Positions 10,166-19,955 of a DNA stretch of 64,000 nucleotides are shown here, piece after piece (within the stretch, counting starts at the first letter, position 1; each line of letters begins with the position of its first letter). The DNA lies in assembly GCF_004337985.1 (NCBI RefSeq), contig NC_043741.1, positions 1,291,512 to 1,355,511 of the forward strand. Direction: 5' to 3'. Origin of the DNA: Pyricularia pennisetigena (lineage: Eukaryota; Ascomycota; Sordariomycetes; Magnaporthales; Pyriculariaceae). A program made the translations under genes and the position numbers. A model generated the notes under the pieces. It ran no database searches and was not told where the DNA came from. It was given only the letters and a program-made list of their open reading frames with translations.

Positions 10166-11939
10166 CTCCTCCCCGAAAATCCTGGCGCATGGACAAGATT
10201 AATAATATCGGCCTACATGCGAATAGGTTTTCCCCTTAGTAAGACAACAAAACGTGCCTGCATCGAGTGCCATCTTGGGGTTGGTGCTAACTCCGAGCAA
10301 AACCCTCAGCAGGCATGTGGTGATTCTCCACCGAACCTGTGGATCCAACAAACGGCCGAACGGCTTGTGCATGAAGTCATATTAGTTTGTCATATTACTC
10401 TGCATATTTGTTCAAGGATGTATGTCTGCATGCGGCGTCCGCCTTGACTAGGTTTTCAATAATTCGGAATGTTTACAAACGAATTCATACGAAGTGAGTG
10501 TACGCAATCTGTATTTGATCAAATTTTATTCTCGCTTGCGGTAGAACCATTAGCCCCTAGGTGTTGTGCGCTGCTCGTCCCCACATGCTGATCTATGCAA
10601 GGCATGAGGCTAATTTCGCATCATATGTTTTCGGATGAGGGAAATCTAAAATGAAAATAAATATCGAAAAGTTGTCAAGTATGCGTGATTTGAAAATCAC
10701 GGTTCAGGCCAACCTGGACTTGTCGATCAACACAAAGCCCCGGCATGGCAAAGCAAGGGACTGGGTGATAGGAAATCACATGCCCAGTTTCAGCCGATGG
10801 AGGCTGCTGTCCAGGGCCGACTTTTTTTTTTTTTATACATGTATCATAGATCTTGAGTAGTTATTCCGGCACCAAGATCAGATGAATGATGGGAAATCTA
10901 AAATTCCTGGGAGCATTGCGATTGGCTAACATATGGCAGTGAAAACACGACGCATGCATGGGGCCAGTACCCAGATGTGTATTCTTCACCTAACAGCTGA
11001 GGTGTGATAGATGTCACTGGACGAGTGGAGCTGTCCTATTTGATTTTAGTTACGGGCTGAACTCGATCTGCTGCACCGGAAACTCACTTTTGAGATGCAG
11101 TTTGGGGAAAATAGCATACGTGTGTGTGTCCCATTCCGCATCTGCAAAGTCTTTTCCGAAGTTGGCTGATATACTTGAAGCTTCACTAGAAAAACATCTG
11201 CATAGCATATATTTACCCCATAAAGCTAGCCTCCTTCTGATTTATGTGCTTCTCCCCAGGCTGGCATAACACCTCCGGGGCTAGTAGTTATGCTCTAACT
11301 TCTGGAACAGGCTAGCGCCGGCGGAAATAGATGCTTTTGTAATGAGTTGCGAGGCCTTTCCTTAGTTGGCAAACGCCCAAACAAGGTTTCTATATATGAA
11401 TATATATATATGGCTTATCCCCTAGGCTTATTGCTACTTGGCTGTTGTGATTACCATTGTTTATCGACATACTCCAGGCTGTGCACGATATGGTTCTTCG
11501 CTTCCTTGTCTCCCCACCCATAGACGTAAGCTGGAGTTTTGAGCCCGTCCCAGTAGTTGCTTCACTTCCCATGTTTAAGTGTGCCTGCCAACACGGAGCT
11601 CATCTCGTCGATGTCGTGCTTCTTGAAGTGGCATCGCTGCCTTAGCGTTGTTAGGCTCAATACCTAAGACTAATAGCCATCTTCACGACCCAGTGAAAAT
11701 TCTCTACTGTGACGGGGAGGCGACTCCCTTCCACGAAGAGACGTACATGGTAGCTTTATTTGCATAACACATGAATGGGCGTGGGTAGCTTGATCTCGTA
11801 GGACTTACGAGTGTAGCATTCATCCTCATTTAATATGTAATGCAACCTACATCATTGTGAGTTTGCGACCGACGTCTCCGATCAGGCGCAATATGCGACT
11901 GTACACCTTAAGGAGTCCCGTTTTCGCTACTGCTTCACA

Positions 11940-12812
11940 TTAACACTTTCTACATCTGCAGTCCTTGTCATAAGCATGTGCTGCTTGGAAGAGACAACAA
12001 CGACCAGGGTCGGTCGCCGTTGCCTCGCCACTGAGGCAGGCTGGGTCAATTTTATCACTTAAAGAGACTGCTACAAATCCTACGATAGGGCTTGCTGAAT
12101 TCAGCTCAGCCACACAATTATCAGTGGCATTATCATGTACGGTAATGAGCTCTGCTCCAATACCGTGGGTGCGTAGGAGAAGCATGAGCAAGGCCAAAGA
12201 TGCGAGGACGACGTAAATGTATGATAACTCGCCCGGCAATATCTGGATCCCTTGAGCATGAATGTCAATGTTAATGTTGAATGAGCCTGCGGCCATTTCC
12301 AGTAGAATATAAGGGAAATGGATGTGTAGGATGGTGTTGGGAGAATGGTGTCAGCCCTGAGACGTGCATTGATTCCTGAGCTCATCTCTCTATGTCTCGC
12401 AAACTTTTTTTTGTCGACCAACTCACAAAAGAAGGAATGGACATTGGCTGCAACGTCGATTAAAGAGCCACACTCAAGGCTAGAATGAACAGCTTCTCTT
12501 GCAATAGACACACAGGGCCCAAAAAGCCAATCCTGGGGCCAACAAGTCGAAGCTTACTATCTCAATCGGCCAAAAGGCCATGGAAGCGAGCACCATATTA
12601 GCACAGTTTAGGGTATGTCCAGTGTTAATCAGCAAGGAATCTGCTGTTGTCGAATAGGTAACGAATAGAGCTACGACGACTAGCCTCTGGTGGGAAAACC
12701 GATGTTGGCTTTCTTTGTTGTCTGGCAAGTGATCGGTCAAGTATTTCCAGAAGGATTTCGAATTATTGACCTTGTGCGACTCTCTACAGCACACCTTGAT
12801 AGTATTTGACAA
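11940..12812 (-). pseudogene. Possible remnant or unresolved gene for a small membrane protein
   Basis: Three protein-like stretches lie in series on the minus strand but in different frames, and no ATG opens the first. The upstream piece has a hydrophobic run with LVVVALFVTYSTTADSLL and MVLASMAFWPIEI. The middle piece reads WLFGPCVSIAREAVHSSLEC and GSLIDVAANVHSFF. The last reads SFNINIDIHAQGIQILPGE, then a transmembrane-like YIYVVLASLALLMLLL and a Cys-rich end (CCLF, CRCRKC). The middle and last pieces can be spliced in phase through a GTGAGT donor and a GCAG acceptor (about 12427 to 12287). The first and middle pieces join only through an implausible 25-nt GT-AG gap, so decay or an unrecognised exon is likely. 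No family is recognised. Confidence 0.3.
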
Positions 12813-15103
12813 AAATTTGGCAAATTTTACAGCCAGGCTTGTGTTTCTACGTTTTGCAAGGGCTTCACCATTCTCTGACTACGAGAAAATGTACTAAGAG
12901 AAGATTCAAGGACTGTGACAAACAGAAAGAAGTAAGAAGATCAAGCATTCAGGAGATGTTAGCAGAAAGGGTCCCTTATCAAGCACTTATGTTTCATAAT
13001 TAGCAGGCATGTTTTGCCCACGCAGCTCCTCTGGCTCAAGGTACCTCTCGCTGTGAAACTAAAAGATTTTGTGTTTGTAATGGATGGTCACAAAAGTGAC
13101 TGCCAGCTATTGGAACTGACTGCTTGATAAGTAATCCCAGCAGAAATTGGTTGACGAGAAATGACGCAGACTTCATCTCGGGAAGGAAACCGTTCAAGAG
13201 AGTGATAGCATGTGGGCTAAGCTGCTGTAGCTCCTAGCATCTTGGTTACTATCTAATGAAAGTTAACAAGCAATAGAGAAGGCAAGGAAACAGGTAAAAA
13301 AAAAAATAAATAAATAAATAAAACTTCTTTTAACCCGAAGAGGTGTGATTGAAACTGTCACATGAAAACAGGACTGGGCCGTTGAACGAACTGCATATAT
13401 GCTCAAGAGGAATACCTAATTATTGCCACAAACTGCATGGGCAAGGAGTCAAGAGACAGAGAGCTGTCACCAAGCACTCAGCATTGGCGAATTAACAACC
13501 TTAGCTTGTCAGATGGACTATAATCAACTCAGAATAATGTCCGAGCCCACTAATAAACGATATAGGGGTGTATATGTATATGGAGGGGCGGACGCTTCCG
13601 GAGCTAACCAACATCGAATAGCGACGGTGCCGGGCCGTTGACATGGAAGCTGACAAGGAGCTCATGCCTAGCACGGGCAAGCAAATTAGGTCTAGTCTAG
13701 ACTAGTATTACAGTAAGTGCCTGGCCAGACCTACCAAGTCTCTGATAGGTGGTCTCGAAGCTGCTTCCACTAACTATGGTAGCAAACACCAAGAACCCAA
13801 AGCGATGTGTTAGTGTGTTTCTAGTGTCGATGTGCATCATTCGACGTTATCACAACGCACTGGCTTGATTACGAGTATAACCCTGCCGGAACTGATAACA
13901 CTCCATGGATCACCCACTTTGGTGTCCCAAATCTGCCCAGTCATTGTGAGACACACCGCTGAGCCTCTCGCAACCAGCTGTTGGTGCAAAAGCAATATCT
14001 CAACACGAAATGGGGAGAGTAAAAAGCCAGAGTAACAAGCCAGAGCCAAAGGGAAAAAATAAATTAAAAAAAAAGTGTGTGTGTATTGCCCTGATTTGCA
14101 GTCAGCACCTGAAGCTAGGAATATAGCGAACCACTCGACAGCGAGCGTGCTTTGGGCGCCAGCCTAGTTCGGCGCTTTTATTTTAATTTAGGTGAAAACA
14201 TCGCCACATACGGACGTCGCCTGGTTGCTGGGTGGATGGATAGATTGATAATAACAATGGAAAACGAGATCGGAGCGGCAACTACCTACAATGATAGGCA
14301 TTGCCTGTACTGCGCTGTCGACCTAGACTTTAGTACCATACCTACACACAACGCGTTGACGATTTTCATTTCAATTTATGGGCTGTCCTGTACGAGTGGG
14401 TGGGGTTCAAAAACGCACAGACGGGGCCGATGATATCCCGATGGGTGCTGGGCTCCATGGGAGGAACCAAACCCAAGCCGACTCGTGCGCCGCACCTTTG
14501 CCCCAGTCCAAACAAATCAATCACTGACGACCTTCAACGCCTCATTGATTTTTTTTTCTGCACCTCGAATTCAAAATCGAAAAATCCATTATTCACAAAT
14601 CAAATCAACGACCACAATCCCTCGCACCCGCTACTCTCCCCCCCCAGAATACATACATCAAGGAGCTTCTCAACGCTTCAGACCCTTCTTCACCCTTCTC
14701 ACCCGCAAAAGGTCTGATTTCTTTAGAACCTCCAAAAAAAATCAGTGCGTTCCGAGCTCGCTTTTGCGCCCTGTGATTTGAACCCATCCGCGCGACTTTG
14801 GACGATCGGCGCCCACCAATCATCCGCACCTCAGATCATCCTACCTTGACCTACCTTAGGTACCTTAACTACTTACCCACCGGGTTAGTACAACAGCACA
14901 AGCTATTCTCCATGCTTACGAAAGCTAAGACCATTTTTTTTTTTCTTCCATAATCTAGGCACATAAACGACGCAGGCGGCTGTTCCAAGTCAATACCTGT
15001 TCGACCAGGCTCGGCCATCTCTACCAGATCGACAATCTGTCGATAACTCCTCTCGCTCAACCGCCCCATACCATCTCCTCCAAATCACATAACCGTCGCA
15101 AAT
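12813..15103. other. Gene desert, right part, and upstream region of the G3BP-like gene
   Basis: About 2.3 kb without a supportable gene. The left portion is AT-rich with simple A/AAAT tracts near 13296-13323. From about 14480 onward the plus strand is C/T-rich, typical of a fungal promoter and 5' leader, and it runs into the NTF2/RRM gene. Confidence 0.55.
14816..14820 (+). promoter_or_regulatory. CCAAT box candidate
   Basis: CCAAT on the plus strand, 284 bp before the start codon of the G3BP-like gene and just upstream of a pyrimidine-rich leader. It could bind the fungal CBC/HAP complex; a five-base match alone is weak. Confidence 0.3.
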
Positions 15104-16943
15104 ATGGCCACCATGCCGACAAACGGTAATGTTAATCACCAGGACCAGAACACTGCGTCCGCCTCGTCTCGCAGCCAGGCCAACACCGAGTCTAGCTCCT
15201 TGTCCAAGGACGAGGTTGGCTGGTACTTCGTTGAGCAGTACTACACTACCTTGAGCAAAAACCCGGAGCGACTACATGTGAGTTACAGCTAATTAGACAT
15301 GTTGGATGGCAGTTCGCGCCGTAATATATTGCTAACATGATATTTCATCAGCTCTTCTATGGGAAACACTCTCAGCTTGTTTATGGACTCGAGGCCGAGG
15401 TTGCGAACGTGTCTGTTGGTCGTCAGGTAAGAATGCAAAACCAACTGGGATGACATTGTTGTTAGGCGACCCTTGGACGCAATGGCTTACTTTGTTCCTT
15501 CCACAGCAAATCCAAGAGCGGATCAAGTCCCTTGACCTGCAAGACTGCAAAGTCCGCGTTTCCAACGTGGACTCTCAGGCTTCTGAGGAGAGCATCGTGA
15601 TTCAGGTTATTGGAGAGACGGTCAACAAGGGAGGCGAGCCCAAGAAGTTTGTCCAAACATTCATCCTCGCCAAGCAGCCGTCCGGATACTTTGTTCTCAA
15701 CGATATTATGCGCTACATTAACGACGATGCGGAAGAGGATGCCGCAGAGACAACCGCGGCTGAGGAGGAGGCTGCTGCCCCCGAGACAGAAGTTGCCGCT
15801 GAGCCAGAGGCATCCAAAGTCGAGCCAGAGACTGCTAAGCCTGAGGTCGAGGCCGCCGAGGTCGATGTCACCGCTGCCAGCAAGGATTCGGAGAAGACGG
15901 CCGAGCCCAAGGAGGCTCCCGCTGCCTCGACTGAGGCTGCTTCAACCCAGCCAGCTTCTCAGAAGGATGCCGTTGCCACTCCCGCCAAGACCGAGAGCGC
16001 TGCTGTGACACCCGACCCTGAGAAGGTGGCCGAGGAGATCGCCGAGGAGGAAGTTAAGAAGCCAGAGATGCCCAAGGACCCAAGCCCGACCCCTGTCGCA
16101 CCTCGCCCGGCTGCACCTGCCGCTGCTGAGCCCGAGAAGGCCAAGGAGCCCCCAAAGCCTATGACTTGGGCTAGCAGGGCTGCCGCTGCCGCTAGACCTG
16201 CCGTTGCTCTGCCGAAACCTGCTGTCCCCGCCGCCACGCCTGCTGCTCGCCCTGCTGCCGCTGCCGCCGCCGCCGCCGCCGCCACTCCTGCAGCCGTCAC
16301 TCCTGCTGCTGCTGCTGCTGCTGCACCCAAGCCGGCCGCACCCGCCCCTGCCGCTGAGGCCCCCGCTGCTCAGGAGTCGGGTAACGAGTGGCAAACAGCC
16401 GGTGCCGATTCCAAGCGCCAGAACCGACCCCAGTCTGTTGTTGGTGCGCCCCAAGAGGACAAGGGCACCTTGGGCTACGTGAAGTTTGTTACCGAGAAGG
16501 TCAAGACCGAGAATCTTAAGGCTCATCTCTCTTCCTTCGGCGAGCTTGTCTACTTTGACATCAACCGCACCAAGGTTCGTATATCTCTTTTTTTGAGTCT
16601 TTGAGTGGACGTCGTGACGTTTTTACTGACTTGAACTGCTCAGAATTGTGCTTTTGTTGAGTTTGCCAACGTTGCAGGCTACACGGCCGCAGCGGCCGCC
16701 AACCCTCACACTGTTGACGGCGAGCAGATTTACGTCGAGCCCCGCAGGCCGAAGGCCAGCGCCTACGGTGGTAGCAACTACAGCAACCGGGGAGGCAGCA
16801 TCCCGGGCCGCGGACGTGGTGGATTTGACGGCAACCGCTCCAGCAGCCAGGGCGGCCGTGGTGGCTACGGCAACCAAGGTCGTGGTGGGCGTGGGGGTGC
16901 CCCTAGGGGTCGCGGTGGCGTTTCGCAGCCCGCCAACGCATAG
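15104..16943 (+). CDS. NTF2 and RRM domain protein, G3BP/Nxt3/Bre5-like
   Basis: Four exons, join(15104..15277, 15352..15426, 15507..16574, 16644..16943), 538 aa. Residues about 36-153 form an NTF2-like fold: VGWYFVEQYYTTLSKNPERL, LFYGKHSQLVYGLE, then KFVQTFILAKQPSGYFVLND. A Glu/Ala/Pro/Lys-rich disordered linker of about 240 residues follows, with poly-Ala stretches near 270-325. An RRM sits at about 402-475 (LGYVKFV as RNP2-like, NCAFVEFAN as RNP1-like across the last intron). The tail is an RG/GGR-rich RNA-binding segment. This is the layout of G3BP, fission yeast Nxt3 and budding yeast Bre5, which act in stress granules and as cofactor of the Ubp3-type deubiquitinase; that role is inferred by architecture. 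All introns are short and phase 0 with GTGAGT, GTAAGA and GTTCGT donors. Confidence 0.92.
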
Positions 16944-18246
16944 GTCATTCTGACCTAGTACCTCGAAGCTCGAGCTTCTTACTGCAGCTTTGAGCTGGTT
17001 TGTTCACAGCCAGACAAGACTAGACAAGATGCTCGTGGTCTTTGTCGTTCGGAGCAAGTTCGCCATTAAAAGTCGAATATGCGGGTGATTAGGGGAGGAA
17101 ATACAGCAAAACCAAAGAAGATGTGCATTTCGGCAGGAGTTTGAGGTCGAGTTTTTCGGAAAATTTTGAAGGACGAACCCATCAGTCAGTCAATCCATTT
17201 GCACGGGCAGAGCTAGCGCGTAGAGGGTATGGTCTCGAAAAGTTACATAGTTGGCTTTTGGGGAGTTGGTCTTGGGGCTGGTCTGTTTTTTTTTTTTTTT
17301 TTTACTTTTCTGTTTTGTTTCTGTCTCATTTTTTTTTCTCTTTGTCCTTGGGTTCTTGGGTGTTTGTCAACGCCGGGAGGGAATGATGGGTAAGGGAATG
17401 GCTGAGAATGGCATTGGCAGGCTAGCGACATAGCCTGATACCTTGCTTTTGTCACTGATTTTTTTTCTTTTTTCCTTTCACTTCTTCAAACCCCCTTTTT
17501 ATTGTGTTTTGATTCTTGGTTCTCCATGACATGTACAACATGTCCTGGTTAAGGAACTCAAAAAATAAGGGAGCAAGAGCACACTCGGTCCGGGTCATGA
17601 ACGCCATTAATTTGTTTTGATCTCGGAGTTGGCTGGCGGGATCTCTGGGAGCGTCTGGTTCTCTGTAACTTCTTCTTTTTTTTATTATTATAATTGTGCA
17701 TGCGGGCTTGCTTGGCCTGAACCTCTTGGGATCTGGGGCGCGTGTCGTTGGGGTTTGCTCAGTGATACTCTGGGGGACATGTCGAGTAGGAGAGTTATCT
17801 TTTGATACCCAGGTAAATAATGATTGCTCTCATGTGCGGATCGAACGAGGGAGGAACGAAAAAACCGAATGGGTTTTCAGTTGCTAGGTGGGATCTCTGA
17901 GGGAAACCAGATGACGTCAAGGCTGGGTTTATAGACAGCCATATGGTGACTGCTTTGTCTTACGGTGCCAATAACTATTAAGGGGGAGAGAACATTACTG
18001 CCAGAAGGACGACCCTCTCGATGCTTTTGAGACGCCAATAATCATGATCGTGAATGAATTAAGAAAATGGTATCGTAAGCTTTCACCGCCAACAAACGCC
18101 CATTCGTTCTCCTAGTGTATTTGCCGCCTTGGACGCTGGTCTGAATAGCCCAACAGCAACGAGCATGGGTATAGAAACCCACCTCATGGAAGATGACTTT
18201 TTTTTTTTTTTTTCTCTCTCTTTGTTTTGCTTCTTTTTCTTTGTTA
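16944..18246. other. 3' flanks between the G3BP-like and Nnf1 genes
   Basis: 1.3 kb between convergent genes. It is T-rich in several patches (about 17287-17305, 17460-17480, 18199-18212) and probably holds the 3' UTRs of both genes. No gene is seen. Confidence 0.6.
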
Positions 18247-18531
18247 CTATGCCCCACCCATCTCCACGTCGGCGGCCCGAGTCTCGCGCGCCAGCTCGTC
18301 GGCGACGTCGTCCAGCAGCGCGTTTGCGCCGGAGACGTCGGCGCAGGCGGCCTCGAGCTCGGCCAGGAGCGCGGCGGCCTCTGCGCGCTGCGTCTGTATC
18401 TCGTCAAACAGGGCCGCGTTGTGCGACTGCATCGTCTGCAGCCTGGCGTTGAGCTGGTTCTGCTGCGCGGTCAGGAGCGGGGCCAGGTTCGCGGCCAGGA
18501 CGTCTTCTGGCGGGAGGAGGTGAGGTGGTCT

Positions 18532-18567
<36 letters not shown>

Positions 18568-19297
18568 CAAATGGATCACTTCTGTTACTAAAATAGCAGG
18601 ATCTGATTAATCCGTAGAACTTTTGGTCAAGTCCTTAGCGGCATGATAGTTCTGGTAAGTTTAACATGTGCCATTCCGCTTTCGAACTGCACTGTTATAA
18701 GAGCGAATACTGAAGGAATCACAGCAACCAAGATAAAGAAGAAGAAANNNNNNNNNNNNNNNNNNNNNNNNNNNNNNNNNNNNNNNNNNNNNNNNNNNNN
18801 NNNNNNNNNNNNNNNNNNNNNNNNNNNNNNNNNNNAAAGAAACATCATACCCTGCATTTCTCCGACAGCAGCCCGACAACGCGCTGCTGCACCGACCGCA
18901 GCGAGTTCGGCGCCCGCGCCGAGACGGTCGGGTAGCAGGCGGCGAACTTGTCCCACTCGAGCTTGGCCAGCGTGCGGTTCAGCGCCTCGTCAAACGCCTG
19001 CTGCAGCGCCGTCGCCCTCGGTCCGGGCGCGACGGCCGTGTGGCGTGCGGGGAGCGGTGGCGACGCCGGGGCTGCGGTGCCGGGTGCTGCTGTTGCTGCT
19101 GTTGTCGTCGTCGTCGTCGCCGTCGTCGTCGTAGCCGGTGTTTGTTGAGTCTGTGGTACGTCTTGGATACGTTGTGTGGTCGTCGCTGGTGCTTCTGTCG
19201 TTGTCGGGGGAGCTTGCTGCTGTTGTTGCGGTTGTGCTTGTGTCTGTTGCAGCTCTGGGGCTGTGGAGGCCGAGGTTCTCGGTGACGACGGCGCCAT
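18247..19297 (-). CDS. NNF1: Kinetochore protein Nnf1 (MIND/Mis12 complex), interrupted by an assembly gap
   Basis: Two visible parts: N-terminal exon 18851..19297 and C-terminal exon 18247..18529. The first gives a Gln/Thr/Pro-rich disordered head (about residues 1-85), then the Nnf1 core ALQQAFDEALNRTLAKLEW and FAACYPTVSARAPNSLRSVQ. The second gives LLPPEDVLAANLAPLL, then a coiled coil with QLNARLQTMQSHNAALFDEI and AELEAACADVSGANALLDDV, ending in a short acidic tail. Nnf1 is a MIND-complex subunit that links the inner kinetochore to the outer one. The middle segment, expected to carry the conserved LNEL-like region, is not visible. It is probably in the 88-N gap (18748-18835) or an exon beside it, so the full protein cannot be given. 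A donor (GTATGA) follows residue Arg at 18851, and an acceptor AATAG precedes 18529. An upstream in-frame ATG at 19354 is the alternative start. Confidence 0.82.
18539..18567. repeat. Poly(T) tract, 29 nt, inside the Nnf1 intron region
   Basis: 29 T on the plus strand (A on the coding strand), ten bases upstream of the last Nnf1 exon in the gene's own direction. It sits very close to the acceptor site. Confidence 0.95.
18748..18835. other. Assembly gap, 88 N, inside the Nnf1 gene
   Basis: N run flanked by A-rich sequence on both sides. It falls between the two recognisable Nnf1 exons and hides or displaces the central coding part. Confidence 0.99.
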
Positions 19298-19955
19298 TGT
19301 GGGTGCGAGAATCGGGGGTGGGGTTGAATGGCGTCTTGTTCTAGCTCTTCCCACCTACCCAGTGCCTCTCGTTGGCCATGATGATGTCGAGGGGTCTCAA
19401 CAGGGTAGTAGGAAGTTGAGACGCGTTCGAAATGTCTTATCAGCGCGTTTCGATTAAGAGCATCGCAAGTGTGGGGTTGGAGGGAGTGGAGCACTCGCAT
19501 ATTCCAGTACTTGAACTTGAGACGGCGCAGCTAGCTAATCATGGGACGAACCTTAAAACAATTCCATAGCCCCTGAGGCCCCGCACTACCTACTCAGTAC
19601 ATGTACTCATCAAGGGGATTTCAACATCAGACCTAGGACCAAGGGCTCACTCATCTTCCCTGAAGCTGTGTTGAAATTTTATTACAATCTTGAATCTCGA
19701 TGTTTTTCCATTTATCAAAGTCGTCATATTCCATGGTGCAAATATACATTTCCTCCAAAATTCGTGACTGTCTTTCACCTTTCCAACCTAGCACCTACCA
19801 GTTGAAAAAAAAAGCAAGAAACTCCTGGGCCATGCCATGCCAATCATTATATATAGTGAAAAGCGCAAAAGAAGCCAGCAAGATCTTTTCATGTCCCGAG
19901 AAATGTGGATAACCCCGAATAGGTCATCGTCGACACGCACACACTCTCTCTCCTC
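19298..19955. other. Spacer between Nnf1 and the b561-domain gene
   Basis: 658 bp holding the Nnf1 promoter (right side of that gene) and the 3' flank of the b561 gene. There is an AT-rich patch near 19670-19880. No coding sequence is recognised. Confidence 0.55.

Larger units (their letters stand above)
8759..11939. other. Gene desert, left part
   Basis: About 3.2 kb with no supportable gene. It contains an 11-N gap (8834-8844), TAGG/TAGGTA tandem copies near 9360-9376 and 9630-9640, a T26 run followed by GTT repeats (10125-10165), and AT-rich unique sequence. Short open frames here have no family features and no fungal splice pattern. Confidence 0.6.

Noticed and set aside
15942..16526. 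Minus-strand 194-codon Gly/Ser-rich frame
   Set aside because: Antisense to the Ala/Pro/Glu-rich linker of the NTF2/RRM gene.
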